Of a DNA stretch of 64,000 nt, positions 17,652-27,523 are shown in pieces. Made by a program: the position numbers and the translations under genes. Positions within the stretch are counted from its first letter, which is position 1; every line of letters starts with the position of its first letter. The DNA comes from Legionella norrlandica. Lineage in GTDB: Bacteria; Pseudomonadota; Gammaproteobacteria; Legionellales; Legionellaceae. The stretch spans positions 33,876 through 97,875 of the forward strand of contig NZ_JNCF01000005.1 in NCBI RefSeq assembly GCF_000770585.1, in the 5' to 3' direction. The notes below the pieces were generated by a model. The model was not told where the DNA came from, made no database searches, and worked only from the letters and a program-made list of their open reading frames with translations.

Positions 17652-18804
17652 GCATTCGTGAATGGGGGACTGGGCATGCAATCCGGATCATCTTTAGTTA
17701 TCGCGGTGTCCAATGCCGAGAAACGTTAAAACTTGAACCAACGAAAGCAAACATAAAATATGCTGAGCGTCTTCGAGGAGAAATTATCAATGCAATTGCT
17801 CTTGGTACTTTTAATTATGCAGATTATTTCCCAAATTCAAAGCGTGCAAGATTATTTGGTCATGCAATAATCAAAGCAACTACTGGTGAGATGCTTAAAG
17901 ACTATATGATGATTGCAGAAAAAACACTAGAAGCCAGTACCTATAACGGTTATAGAAAAGTTTGCGAAGCACATTTATATCCAATTTTTGGACATGTTCC
18001 TATTCGAGAATTATCTCCATTAATTATTCGCAATTGGATTACTGGATTAAACCTAACAGTTAAAACGGTACGTAATATTCTAACCCCTTTGCGCAATATG
18101 CTTGATCAAGCATTGAATGATGGAGTGATTGAGCGTAATCCACTTGATAAATTAGTTTTATCTAAATTGATCAATAAAAAAACTAGCCAAAGTAACTGGG
18201 AAGTAGATCCATTTGATCAAGATGAGATAAAAGCAATATTAAATGAAGCAAAAGGGCAGACAAGAAATTTATTCCAATTTGCTTTTTTTGCAGGTCTTCG
18301 CACATCCGAGCTAATTGCTTTGGAGTGGGATGATATAGATTGGTTGAAAGGTTTGGTACGTGTTTCTCGTGCCGTGGTTTTAAAACAAGAGAAAGGAACA
18401 AAAACTAAGTCTGGGGTTCGAGACGTTTTGTTACTTCCACCTGCTTTGGAAGCTTTAAAGAATCAAAAAACATTTACTTTTCTTGAAGGGAAACGAGTTT
18501 TTTATAATCCACGCACCAATACCCCATGGGAGACAGATGGCCAGATTCGTAAAACTTGTTGGGCACATATTTTAAGGAAAGCAGGTGTGCGTTATCGTAA
18601 TCCGTATCAAACTCGCCATACTTATGCATCAATGATGCTATCTGCTGGTGAAAATCCCTTGTGGTAGCTACCCAGATGGACATAAGGATACGGAGATGAT
18701 TATTAAGCATTATGGGCGATGGATACCAGATAAATCAATGGTTGCAGGATATCAACCGGTTAATGATTGGACATTACCGTTAAGAGTGGATACTGGCTTA
18801 TAAG
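17600..18804 (+). pseudogene. tyrosine integrase with two frameshifts near the C-terminus
   Basis: Phage-type integrase of about 400 aa. An N-terminal arm-binding domain (GVSIREWGTGHAIRIIFSYRG) is followed by a SAM-like core (about 100-190) and the catalytic domain with FFAGLRTSELIALEW (Arg I) and RNPYQTRHTYASMML (H-x-x-R region). The frame breaks at LSAGENPLW (18662-18666); adding one G there and one in ATGGACAT (18676-18683) restores VATQMGHKDTEMIIKHYGRW with the catalytic Tyr, ending at 18804. Both breaks turn GGG into GG. The gene sits about 2.6 kb from the att-like copy at 21374. Confidence 0.85.
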
Positions 18805-18816
18805 GTATTAATACTC

Positions 18817-19314
18817 TTAACTATTGGACATTATAAACTGAGCCTGTAATAAATGCAGCAACTCAAAAGTGTTTATATAATTAATCCTAAAATGTTGACA
18901 AACATTAGGAATTTTTATTATTTTTTTTGCATTTAAATCAATAGTCTCTTGTGTTACTACAGTAGCATTGCTGACCATTGCTTTAGCAATTAACCATGGG
19001 TCTGCTCCCTTTAAGAACTGATCAACAGCGCCTGTTTTCAAATTAGTTAATGAATAAACATGATTAACTACCTGTTGCATTGCTTGTTGAGTCGACTCAT
19101 CATCAATAGGTAGAAAAATATGAGAATTATCTTTTGCCCATTTAGCTAGCTCATCATTACCTGTTTCCAATTCATCTTGGACAAACTTTATGCTTGAAAT
19201 ATCTTTGTTATTATTTGCATGAAGAATCCAATCCCAAAATCCAGGGCATATTAACATACCATAATATGTTTTATGTGCTTGTATAAACGCATTAGAATCA
19301 AGTAAATACTTCAT
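18817..19314 (-). CDS. DUF4411-type PIN-like toxin
   Basis: 165 aa. The N-terminus YLLDSNAFIQAH carries the first PIN Asp; later acidic residues lie in FVQDELETGNDELAKW and KGADPWLIAKA (the AD-W pattern of PIN proteins). PIN toxins are Mg-dependent RNases. The start overlaps the upstream XRE/ImmA gene by 4 bases. The DUF4411 plus Xre-ImmA pairing is a known toxin-antitoxin arrangement. It probably stabilises the element. Confidence 0.75.
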   Translation of the reverse strand: MKYLLDSNAFIQAHKTYYGMLICPGFWDWILHANNNKDISSIKFVQDELETGNDELAKWAKDNSHIFLPIDDESTQQAMQQVVNHVYSLTNLKTGAVDQFLKGADPWLIAKAMVSNATVVTQETIDLNAKKIIKIPNVCQHFRINYINTFELLHLLQAQFIMSNS

Positions 19315-20438
19315 TTAAATAGCTCATTTGCATATGCTTGAATTTTACTTGGATTAATATCCAAAAGCCTTCCAGCATCTCTATAAAGTAAACGACCACT
19401 AAGTACCTCAGTAATTACAGTTTTTGAAAGCAAATGACTATTTTTTACTCCCGCTGTGCGGTAATAATTACCCCCAGAGTGGTTTTTATTTTTATAATTT
19501 TTTAATTCGGTTAAGTAAAATTTATTATAGCTTTGAACATCTAAGAGATTTAAATCTACTGCTCGTTTTGCGACAACTAATTTACTCACATGAAATTTAG
19601 AAGAAATTTCAGTTAGATTGATTAATAATTCATTGTTTGGTTTCCAGATAGACTGGATCTCCTCTTTTGGAACTAAGAACTCTCCCGCAACTTTATTACA
19701 GAAGGACTCTACTTTATTATGATTATTTAAATCAGATATACCACTGGAGCCAATCCATATATGAGTCAGTTCATGAATTAAGGTAAATAATTTTGCAGTT
19801 GGTGCATCTGAATTATTAATAAATACTAGAGGGGCTATCGGATCTGTTATAGCAAAACCTCTAAATTCATTAACAGACAATTTTCTATGATTATTACTCC
19901 CTACAACACCACTACACATTACTAAAATGTTAGCTGCTTCCGCACCTTCAAATAAATTTTTCTGGTATTCCTCCCAAGTACCTTTTTGGGGTATAGGAAC
20001 TTCTAATACCTTTCTAATATCTTCAGCAACTTTATATATGGAGGAATTAGTATTAAAACGACCTACAAATGGAAGTGGTTTAGCATCTTGAGAAATTAAA
20101 TAATCTTTATACCACTCTTGTTTTAAAATAACTTGCTTAATCATATCAAGCAAATCCAAAGATGGTTCTTGAATTTTAGTACTGCCAACAGTACGCAAGT
20201 CTGGAATAGGGAGCTTTTCTATGGGGGGATTTTCCAAGAAAAAATAACCAAAGGGAATGTGCGTAATTTGAGCAATTTTTTGAGCTTGAGTAAATGTAGG
20301 TTTATTTTTTTCTTCTTCCCATGAAATAATTTTCTCAACTGTTACATGCATTCTTTCAGCTAATAAATCCTCGGTTAAACCAGCACGCTCTCTGGCCCAT
20401 GTTAGAATTTTAGGATTGATTAGTGCTAAATTAGTCAT
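19311..20438 (-). CDS. XRE HTH plus ImmA/IrrE metallopeptidase antitoxin-type protein
   Basis: 375 aa. Residues 8-65 are an XRE helix-turn-helix (ERAGLTEDLLAERMHVTVEKIISWE). Residues 150-290 are an ImmA/IrrE (COG2856) zincin with HELTHIWIG and, downstream, the expected acidic stretch NKVESFCNKVAGEFLVP (third ligand Glu in xxExFCN). The gene precedes the PIN-like gene in the same operon and probably acts as its antitoxin and repressor. Confidence 0.8.
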   Translation of the reverse strand: MTNLALINPKILTWARERAGLTEDLLAERMHVTVEKIISWEEEKNKPTFTQAQKIAQITHIPFGYFFLENPPIEKLPIPDLRTVGSTKIQEPSLDLLDMIKQVILKQEWYKDYLISQDAKPLPFVGRFNTNSSIYKVAEDIRKVLEVPIPQKGTWEEYQKNLFEGAEAANILVMCSGVVGSNNHRKLSVNEFRGFAITDPIAPLVFINNSDAPTAKLFTLIHELTHIWIGSSGISDLNNHNKVESFCNKVAGEFLVPKEEIQSIWKPNNELLINLTEISSKFHVSKLVVAKRAVDLNLLDVQSYNKFYLTELKNYKNKNHSGGNYYRTAGVKNSHLLSKTVITEVLSGRLLYRDAGRLLDINPSKIQAYANELFK

Positions 20439-20614
20439 ATAAATTATTTTTAAGATAATTAATTACATTATATGCAATGTTCAAAATTTGGGTTAGCTAT
20501 AAAGTATATAGATTATAAATATTTTTAGTACCCTATAAAAGTAGGTCTTTTTCATGCCAAAACATCCACATATGCTCTTACTAATATATGAGTTGTAAGC
20601 ATAAAAATTGCATT

Positions 20615-20636
20615 ATTGTATCTCATGGGATACAAT
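20615..20636. promoter_or_regulatory. candidate autoregulatory operator of the HigB/A-type module
   Basis: Perfect 8-bp inverted repeat ATTGTATC-TCATGG-GATACAAT that ends directly before the toxin ATG at 20637. This is the usual place for antitoxin binding. No Shine-Dalgarno fits between it and the start, so the mRNA may be leaderless. Confidence 0.55.
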
Positions 20637-20984
20637 ATGCATATGAAAGAAATAAAAAGAAAAACAATAAAGATTTACCAAAAAGATAATGGAGATTGTC
20701 CATTCATCTCATGGCTTGAATCATTGGATGCTTCGATTCGTCATCGCATTCAATCTCGTTTAGCTAGAGTCGCTATTGGAAATTTAGGCGAGCATAAAGT
20801 TCTAGGCGATGGGATAAGTGAATTAAAATTTAAATTCGGCTCAGGTTATCGTATTTATTATAGTGAGCGAGATGATTTGATTGTGCTTTTGCTCTGTGCT
20901 GGAGATAAAAAAACACAAAGTAAAGACATTAAACTAGCAAAAGAATATTTGAATGATTATTTAGAAGGAGAGAATCATGGCTAA
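20637..20984 (+). CDS. RelE/ParE-superfamily toxin (COG3657, HigB-like)
   Basis: 115 aa. It has the family pattern of C-P-F-x-x-W-L-x-S-L, then a helix RIQSRLARVAIGNLGEHKVLGDGISELKF and strands FGSGYRIYYSERDDLIVLLLCAGDKKTQ, with Lys/Arg residues suited to ribosome-dependent mRNA cleavage. The start is one of two close ATGs (20637 or 20643). It overlaps the antitoxin gene by 8 bases, toxin first, as in this class. Confidence 0.85.
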   Translation: MHMKEIKRKTIKIYQKDNGDCPFISWLESLDASIRHRIQSRLARVAIGNLGEHKVLGDGISELKFKFGSGYRIYYSERDDLIVLLLCAGDKKTQSKDIKLAKEYLNDYLEGENHG

Positions 20985-21291
20985 GAGTATCGATTATCAT
21001 GATTATTTAATTGAATCCTTAAAAGAACCTTCTGAGGCTGCTGGGTATTTAAATGCAGCGCTCGATGATGGTGATATTGATGGTTTTTTAGAAGCATTAC
21101 GCAATGTTGTAGAAGCGCATGGAGGTATGACCAAGTTATCAGAAAAGGCTTCTAAGGGTAGAAACAGTTTATATAAAACAATTTCAGGTAAAGGAAATCC
21201 TTATCTAAGAAATACAAATGAGATTTTGAATGCATTGGGATTTCACTTGTCTGTTATGCCAAATGATTTTGAAGATCGAAAGAGTGCTTAA
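20977..21291 (+). CDS. HTH addiction-module antidote (COG3636)
   Basis: 104 aa. The N-terminal part (YHDYLIESLKEPSEAAGYLNAALDDGD) and the helix-turn-helix (GGMTKLSEKASKGRNSLYKTISGKGNP) match the antidote partner of COG3657 toxins. It neutralises the upstream toxin and presumably binds the palindrome before it. It is the last gene before the att-like site. Confidence 0.87.
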   Translation: MAKSIDYHDYLIESLKEPSEAAGYLNAALDDGDIDGFLEALRNVVEAHGGMTKLSEKASKGRNSLYKTISGKGNPYLRNTNEILNALGFHLSVMPNDFEDRKSA

Positions 21292-21373
21292 TCCTAATAA
21301 AACTACCCAATATATGCCCAAAAAATTAAGGCATAAAGTAAAACTTCATATTATCAATAAGTTATAATAAATT

Positions 21374-21403
21374 GTCGCGGGTTCGATTCCGCCGCCTCCA
21401 CCA
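21374..21403 (+). other. att-like copy of a tmRNA/tRNA 3' end
   Basis: A 30-base T-arm plus acceptor end that closes with CGCCTCCACCA, with the core GCGGGTTCGATTCCGC. There is no complete tRNA upstream. It matches the type of tmRNA 3' end used as attachment site by many islands; the lvh element of L. pneumophila Paris is reported to sit at tmRNA. It marks the right end of the element; the full gene should be at the other end, outside the window. One C is missing from the T stem (CCGC for CCCGC). Confidence 0.7.
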
Positions 21404-21544
21404 ACTCCTTGATTTTTATTACTTTTATTTCGATTTATTAACTAGCGGATTCCCAAAGAGTTTTTTTAATGTCTATTATCAATAGTCATAATCGACTATG
21501 TAATTTAATAGAGCAGTTTAGCTGAAGTATCTCCACTAATAACG

Positions 21545-22308
21545 ATGTCCAAATCTGTTTTAGGTGATGCTTGTTTAAAATGCGATTGGCTATGTCATTC
21601 GTATTGTTTGATGACAAATCATTACCATTCACTCATTGAAACACCGTTTGATAATCTATCGAAAGGTATGCGCTATCTAAACGGGTATACACTCAGAAAT
21701 TTAATAAATCACATAAGCGGATTGAGCATGTCATACAAGGTCGCTATAAATCTATATTGGTTGAGAAAGACAACTATCTATTGGAGTTATCGCGCTACAT
21801 AGTATTAAATCCGGTTAGGGCAGGCCTTGTTGAAAAGGCAGATGAATGGCATTGGAGTAGTTATTTAGCAACAAGTGGTAGAGTACCAGTTCCTTCATGG
21901 CTGACAGTAGACTAGCTTTTGTCATCATTTAGCTTTATAAAATCATCGGTGCTAATAAAATATGAACAATTCGTTGATGCTGGCCTAAGTAAGAAAAGTC
22001 CGTGGATTGATTTAAAGCATCAAATATATCTGGGATCGGATGACTTTATTTCCAGAGTATCGAGCTATGTTGACACTACAGTTGATTTTACAGATCTTCC
22101 TAACACTCATGTCCCCGATTTAGTTAAGGGCTTTACAATTGAAGAGTATGAACGAATGTCAGGCAATCGAGATGAAGCAATATACAGTTCTTATAAAAGT
22201 GGATTGTATTCTATGAAGGAAATTGGAAAATATTTTGGGCTTCACTATTCAAGAATCAGCAGAATTATAAAACAATATTATATACAAGAGGCAAAGGGCA
22301 AGATCTGA
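21545..22308 (+). pseudogene. REP-associated tyrosine transposase (RAYT) remnant
   Basis: The Y1-transposase core HSYCLMTNHYHSLIETP (H-x-H) is followed by SKGMRYLNG, then in the next frame VYTQKFNKSHKR, IQGRYKSILVEKDNYLLELSRYIVLNPVRAGLV and a C-terminal part ending at 22308 with a helix-turn-helix-like tail. The 5' domain is missing, one G is lost at GGGTATAC (about 21689-21691), and a TAG at 21913-21915 replaces a likely Trp. Three independent lesions make this a true relic, lying just outside the att-like site. Confidence 0.75.
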
Positions 22309-22791
22309 CCCTACTCGCTCACGATTTGATTCCCGGAAAAAAATTCCTTCGTTACATTGTCAGATCAGCTACTTTATTCATGATCCTAGGTTCATCTAGT
22401 GGCATAGATGGCCTTCTCTTACTGCTGAAGAAGACAACTCTCTCTTGCAACATCGAGTCGCAGTACCCAATCCATGAAGAATAACATCTTTAAAAAATGG
22501 CATTATCGCAAAAATATAAACATAAAAATATAAATACATAATTAATCCAAAGTTATACAAATTTTGGATTAAAAGAACTTAAAGCCCTTAAAATTTACTA
22601 TTCACAGGTCATAGGGCCTTAAAAAAGTTATGGGTAATGATATGGCCGCGGCACGTAGGTGGTAGGTGAATTGTCAACTAACCCTTAATAAAATCCAAAT
22701 ATTCACTAAATATATTGACTGATGAAAATTGATTCGCAATAATCATTTTAGTTACAAATTTGAGTTGCTCGATCTGCAAAAGGAGAACATC
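22309..22791. other. 483-bp gene-free stretch
   Basis: It lies between the RAYT relic and the HEXXH gene. It is AT-rich with short runs of stops in all frames. I see no RNA gene, repeat or clear promoter. It is probably decayed DNA next to the island end. Confidence 0.5.
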
Positions 22792-23460
22792 ATGCTGACT
22801 AGTTATCACATTAGATTACTCATAGAAGAATGCCGCAATATTGGATGGAGTGGGCTCAATGGTGTAACTGCTTCTATTCCGCAACTTCAAATTGATATTT
22901 TAAAACCGCCGTATGATTTTTTGGGCGTCCGAGGTAATCCTGCTGTCTTTGTCAATAAAGATACTTATGCCCTATTAGGACATCACCATAAAGATTGGGA
23001 CATAAATCGAACTATTGCTTTTAAAAAAAATTTTTTTGAACAAAATACGATTGATATAATTGGGACGACTGTTCATGAAGCAGGACATGCGTTTAATGTT
23101 GCAGCAAAAATCGCTAATACTGAAGCCAATGCGTATATCTATGAAATTGAAGTAATGCGTAAACTTTTGGAAACGAAAAGTCCTTTGTTATTTGGTTGTA
23201 CTTTCAGTGATGTCCAATCATTTTTTAAGCGGCGTCTTCCTTATTATAATAAAGGAATCTCTGACAAGTATCTTGCAAGCTTGGTAAAATCTATTAAAGA
23301 AGAATTTAAACTAGAAGAAGAGGCTCCATTAACAGAACAAAAGGACTCAAAAAACACTTCTATCTTTGTTACCGGAATAACCTTGTTTAAAAAGAAGCAA
23401 TGGAATAAAGAAAGTGAAATAATTTCAGCAAAAATGAAGCAACGCTTCTCATTAAGTTAA
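22792..23460 (+). CDS. HEXXH zinc metalloprotein, effector-like
   Basis: 222 aa, starting at the ATG at 22792 behind AAAAGGAG. The core TVHEAGHAFNVAAKIANTEANAYIYE gives the gluzincin-type pair HEAGH with a downstream Glu (NTEANAY) as a plausible third ligand. There is no signal peptide or membrane helix. It has a Lys/Ser-rich C-terminus. A cytosolic zincin with no operon partners in Legionella fits a Dot/Icm-type effector, but that is inference; a housekeeping peptidase cannot be excluded. Confidence 0.65.
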   Translation: MLTSYHIRLLIEECRNIGWSGLNGVTASIPQLQIDILKPPYDFLGVRGNPAVFVNKDTYALLGHHHKDWDINRTIAFKKNFFEQNTIDIIGTTVHEAGHAFNVAAKIANTEANAYIYEIEVMRKLLETKSPLLFGCTFSDVQSFFKRRLPYYNKGISDKYLASLVKSIKEEFKLEEEAPLTEQKDSKNTSIFVTGITLFKKKQWNKESEIISAKMKQRFSLS

Positions 23461-23739
23461 GAGGAACGAGAAATAAAAAAGCAAAAATAGCATGGTTATA
23501 ATTTAAGAAAAAATGGAGGTGTTTGGTAGGTATTTTAGCCGGTTTAGGTGGGCTCATTAGCATGCCCAGAAATAATTTTGCAAATATACAATACTTTTTA
23601 GGTATTATCTTGGCCTCAATTTATTTTTTGCTTTTAATAAGTTGAGCGAAAATGGCCGTTACGAAAGCATACCTGTCCATTATTATCGCATATCCTCGTT
23701 AACTTTTTGGCAGCAATGTGATGGAGTTATAGATATAGA

Positions 23740-24999
23740 TTATTCAAATTTTGGTCGTGTGCTACTCGGTTTCTTTAATTTGGATTTTTGTTTAGAAAGA
23801 AAACCTGATTTTTTCCGTGAGGGATAAGCACTTTTTTTAATTGTTGCTTCTGAAGCAGGGACTCGATGCATAGGTTCAAAATCATCAATTTCTACTCGCT
23901 CAAGTTTCCGTTTAATTAATTTTTCTATAGCCTGTAATTGATGAGATTCATCAGCACTTACGAGTGAGACAGCAGTCCCAAAGGCTCCGGCGCGACCGGT
24001 TCGGCCGATGCGATGGACATAATCTTCAGGGACTTGTGGTAAATCGAAGTTAACCACACAAGGAAGTTTATCAATATCAATACCGCGGGCTGCAATGTCA
24101 GTAGCAACTAAAATATGCACTTCGCCTGATTTAAACTCAGTTAAAGCTTTTGTTCGTTGAGCTTGTGATTTATTGCCATGGATAGCCACTGAATGTATAT
24201 GGTTTTCTGCTAACTGTTTTACCAATCGATTGGCGCCATGTTTAGTGCGTGAAAAAACCAAAGTTTGCTTCCATTTATTTTTATGAATTAAATGACAAAG
24301 AAGCTCAGACTTACGATTTTTATCCACAGGATGGATAATTTGTTTGACGTCGATTGCCGAGGTATTTCTAGGGGCTACATCAATTTCAACTGGTTGGCGC
24401 AATATGCTTTTTGCAAGCGAGCGTATTTTTTCAGAAAAAGTAGCAGAAAACATTAGGTTTTGTCTTTTCAAAGGCATCAATTTAATGATTTTTTTAATAT
24501 CATGAATAAAACCCATATCCAACATACGATCCGCTTCATCCAAAATCAGAGTATCAACCTCATCAAAGCTTAAAGCGCGTTGTTGATGTAGATCTAATAG
24601 ACGTCCAGGAGTTGCTACTAAAATTTCAACACCAGGGCGTAATTTCATCATTTGCGGATTTATCTTTACTCCGCCATAAACTACTGCAGAGCGTATTGTT
24701 AAATTCTGCGCAAATTGCACAGTATTTTCATATACCTGAGCCGCTAGCTCTCGGGTAGGAGTTAGAATTAAAACCTTTACCCGATTATTTTTAGTTCTGG
24801 GTTTTTGGCTTAATTGTTGTAGGACTGGTAATACAAACCCAGCTGTTTTACCGGTGCCGGTTTGCGCTGAAGCTAACAAATCGTAGCCAGATAAGACTAC
24901 TGGAATTGCTTTTGATTGGATGGGGGTAGGCTCTGTGTAGCCTAATTTACTGATTGCTTGGACTAAAGGATCGATCAAACCTAATGCTGCAAAACTCAT
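23740..24999 (-). CDS. rhlE: DEAD-box RNA helicase RhlE
   Basis: 419 aa with all DEAD-box motifs in order: Q motif ([14 protein letters not shown]), I (SAQTGTGKT), Ia (PTRELAAQV), II (DEAD in [14 protein letters not shown]), III (SAT), IV-V (ARGID) and VI ([10 protein letters not shown]). It has the basic Lys/Arg/Ser C-terminal tail of RhlE proteins. It unwinds RNA during ribosome assembly and mRNA decay. The start is the ATG at 24999 with AAGGAAA just upstream. A core gene. Confidence 0.93.
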   Translation of the reverse strand: MSFAALGLIDPLVQAISKLGYTEPTPIQSKAIPVVLSGYDLLASAQTGTGKTAGFVLPVLQQLSQKPRTKNNRVKVLILTPTRELAAQVYENTVQFAQNLTIRSAVVYGGVKINPQMMKLRPGVEILVATPGRLLDLHQQRALSFDEVDTLILDEADRMLDMGFIHDIKKIIKLMPLKRQNLMFSATFSEKIRSLAKSILRQPVEIDVAPRNTSAIDVKQIIHPVDKNRKSELLCHLIHKNKWKQTLVFSRTKHGANRLVKQLAENHIHSVAIHGNKSQAQRTKALTEFKSGEVHILVATDIAARGIDIDKLPCVVNFDLPQVPEDYVHRIGRTGRAGAFGTAVSLVSADESHQLQAIEKLIKRKLERVEIDDFEPMHRVPASEATIKKSAYPSRKKSGFLSKQKSKLKKPSSTRPKFE

Positions 25000-25216
25000 T
25001 GTTTTTCCTTATGTATTTACATTGCAGTTGAGGAAAAGACTGGTTGATAAACCTCTTTAGGTTATAATTTCATCAACGGAATGATTATTTTTAAAACAAT
25101 TATATCATAAAGTTGATTATCAGGTAATGGGTGACACTTAGATTCTGAAAACTTATAACTCGTTTGAAAATTTGATTACATCGGTCTTTAGATTTTTTCG
25201 TCGTAAAAGAGAAAAA

Positions 25217-26629
25217 TCACATCAGTTTGTTGGTATTTTGCTGCTCCGGCTCTGTTTCATCTTTGGCTAGGGCTTTTCTCACATCATCAATTATTTTATG
25301 GTATCGGCCTTTAAAACTGAAAATTCCATGTGCTTTTGAGTCTAGTGATTCCTGATGCTTTTTTATCAAATCCTTATCAATTTCAGGTGTAGACAAAGCT
25401 TTTGTTAATAGTTGTATAGTATTAATTGTTTCTTCATATTTTTGGGTTTTGTTAGCAGTAATACCCGAAGAAGCTAGAAATTTATTTATTTTATTCTCTT
25501 TACTGCTCTCTTTTTTTAATTGGTTCGCATATAATTCCAAGCTTATTATTTTTTTACTTAACTCTAAACGAGTTTTATTGTCAGGTTGTTCGATGTCCAG
25601 TGTCATTTTATTTTCAATTTGATTGAAAAATTCTATGCACTCTTTAAGCATTGGTCGTTTAGATTCATCCGCAGAAGTCATTTTCTCTAGGAAAGGCTTA
25701 ATTATTAACTGGTCATAACTTAAGTATTTCTTGTTATTTAAAGTTTCTTTTTGATCATTTTGTAGAGAGAGGTCAAATTTTTCAGCAAGAATTTTTCCCA
25801 ATGAATAGATGTCACTAGCCTTGGAGAATCTATATCCTTGATCTTTTGTAAAGCAATCAGGAGCCATGTAAGCTTGATCTGAGGATGAGGAAGAAAAGAC
25901 GTGAGTCTCTTGAGGGGAGATAAATTTGCCACGATTAAAATCAACGATGTTAACGTTACCATTTTGAGCATCCCAAATAATATTGGCAGGTTTTAGATCA
26001 GAATGAATAATGCCATTATCATGTAATCTTTCAAGATTGCTGCAAAGTTTGGAGGCTAGTTTAACAAAAGTAATAGAACCATAACTAAATTTATCTTTAT
26101 GTGCCTTATGCTGCACATCTTTTCCAGGATGTAAAGGCATTGCAATTATCGCTTCTTGCACATAGGCATCTTTTTCCAGAGTAAGTTCCTCATCAAGTTC
26201 AAATTTAATTTTTTTTGTACGTCCCCCAATAGAAAAGCCTCTATTTTGCTGTATTCTACTAAGAATTTCCTTTTCATGTTCTGTTTCTTTTTGAGCTTGT
26301 TCAATATCATCTTTCCCAAGTGTTCCACCTTCAGAAAAATCGGTCACTTTAATCGCAACATCAGTGCCAGGAAGCATGCTACCATTTTCAATATCCAGTT
26401 GAATTCCGTGTGATACCTCGCCAAATGCACCAGCTCCTAATTTTTGAGACATGAGGAAATAAATTGGATTTTTCTTTTCATCATATAATCGGACGATTTT
26501 ATGTTCGTCTTCGCCATCTTCAAAAATGTTGTGTTTCTCAGATTTAGAAAAATGCTCTTTTGCTTTTTGTGAAAGTACTTTAATTCTCTCATGCATTATC
26601 GTGGTTATTTCAGTTTCAGGTACACCCAT
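25217..26629 (-). CDS. eukaryotic-like Ser/Thr protein kinase, LegK-type effector candidate
   Basis: 470 aa. Gly loop LGAGAFGEV (about 64-72), VAIK Lys94, catalytic loop HSDLKPANI (209-217, Ser in place of the HRD Arg) and the metal site VDFNRG (230-232 DFN, not DFG), then MAPDCF and SDIYSLGKILAEKF. After about residue 320 follows a Lys/Glu-rich helical tail. The C-terminus (KDETEPEQQ near the end) resembles the acidic E-block of Dot/Icm substrates. GGAGTAGGAAAAATG supports the start. Export as an effector is inferred. Confidence 0.8.
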   Translation of the reverse strand: MGVPETEITTIMHERIKVLSQKAKEHFSKSEKHNIFEDGEDEHKIVRLYDEKKNPIYFLMSQKLGAGAFGEVSHGIQLDIENGSMLPGTDVAIKVTDFSEGGTLGKDDIEQAQKETEHEKEILSRIQQNRGFSIGGRTKKIKFELDEELTLEKDAYVQEAIIAMPLHPGKDVQHKAHKDKFSYGSITFVKLASKLCSNLERLHDNGIIHSDLKPANIIWDAQNGNVNIVDFNRGKFISPQETHVFSSSSSDQAYMAPDCFTKDQGYRFSKASDIYSLGKILAEKFDLSLQNDQKETLNNKKYLSYDQLIIKPFLEKMTSADESKRPMLKECIEFFNQIENKMTLDIEQPDNKTRLELSKKIISLELYANQLKKESSKENKINKFLASSGITANKTQKYEETINTIQLLTKALSTPEIDKDLIKKHQESLDSKAHGIFSFKGRYHKIIDDVRKALAKDETEPEQQNTNKLM

Positions 26630-26751
26630 TTTTCCTACTCCATTGCATATATTTACGCGTCTAATAGAATTGAAGAATAAGATTAATTATGTACAGTAAG
26701 ATTTAAATATAATTATAGTGGATAATTATTAATAAAATATTAATGCTATTT

Positions 26752-27345
26752 CTACATAATTAAGCATTGATTTTTTGAGGTGGAGTTATCTTCTTTATTA
26801 TTGGCAGGCACTTTCTTAAAAAAGCTGGAGGTTGAGATTGGTTGGTTCCAGTCGTAACTTAAAGACTGAATTTTTTGCATGTAATTATTTGTTGCAAGGA
26901 TTGCTCTATATCCTTTTGCCTGAGCCGATCGAATATTTTTCAGGTCATCATCAATAAGAACAATGGATTCTGGGGAACCTTTATATCCCATCTCTTGAAT
27001 AACATATTGTATGTGTTCATTCTTATCAGAAGTATCTGGGTTCATTGGCAGCCAGGATTCAATATGTATTTTTTTAATTTCTTCAGAACTCAATCCTATG
27101 ACTTCTTCTAGATATTGAGGAATAACCGTAGATCCATAGGCATTAAAGGATGCAATTGCGAGACGATGTCCATTTTCAATAATTGAGCGTATTGTTTTTT
27201 GCCAAATTTCTTCGCCTCCTATGGGAGGAATATTTTTAATAATTGCCCACACACTGTCTATGCCGCCAGTAGTAATATGTGACACAGCATTATGCGTATT
27301 TTCAGAAGCAATAGTCTCATCAAAATCTATAATGAAAAGAGGCAT
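26752..27345 (-). CDS. HAD-like phosphatase ending in a CaaX box (CLIM)
   Basis: 197 aa. HAD motif I is FIIDFDETIA (residues 4-13), with motif II around AIASFNAYG and motif III/IV SIVLIDDDLKNIRSAQAKG. The fold resembles small acid phosphatases or nucleotidases. After a Lys/Asn/Ser-rich linker the last residues are N-Q-C-L-I-M then stop, a match to a farnesylation box. Bacteria lack prenyltransferases, so the box implies action inside a host cell, as for known Legionella CaaX effectors. The C-terminal codons were read directly from the complement of 26752-26769. Confidence 0.8.
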   Translation of the reverse strand: MPLFIIDFDETIASENTHNAVSHITTGGIDSVWAIIKNIPPIGGEEIWQKTIRSIIENGHRLAIASFNAYGSTVIPQYLEEVIGLSSEEIKKIHIESWLPMNPDTSDKNEHIQYVIQEMGYKGSPESIVLIDDDLKNIRSAQAKGYRAILATNNYMQKIQSLSYDWNQPISTSSFFKKVPANNKEDNSTSKNQCLIM

Positions 27346-27523
27346 ATAATATTCAATCTGAGGAATATAAAAACAATTGTACTCATTGATTGTTTATTGG
27401 TCAAGCAATAATACAGCCCTGCTATAAGCCCGTCTGACATGTATGCTAAGGGGGAGGTTTCCTATATCAAGTGCTATCCAAAAGATTTCAAAGGTTTCCA
27501 AAGTTATGAATGAACTCTAAAAT

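Noticed and set aside
21374..21403. Complete tRNA gene
   Set aside because: Only the T-arm and acceptor end are present; no D-arm or anticodon stem is found upstream, so it is an att copy.
23520..23644. Short membrane-peptide reading frame (VGILAGLGGLIS...)
   Set aside because: About 40 codons, with no ATG or good ribosome site; possibly a transporter relic but too short to support.
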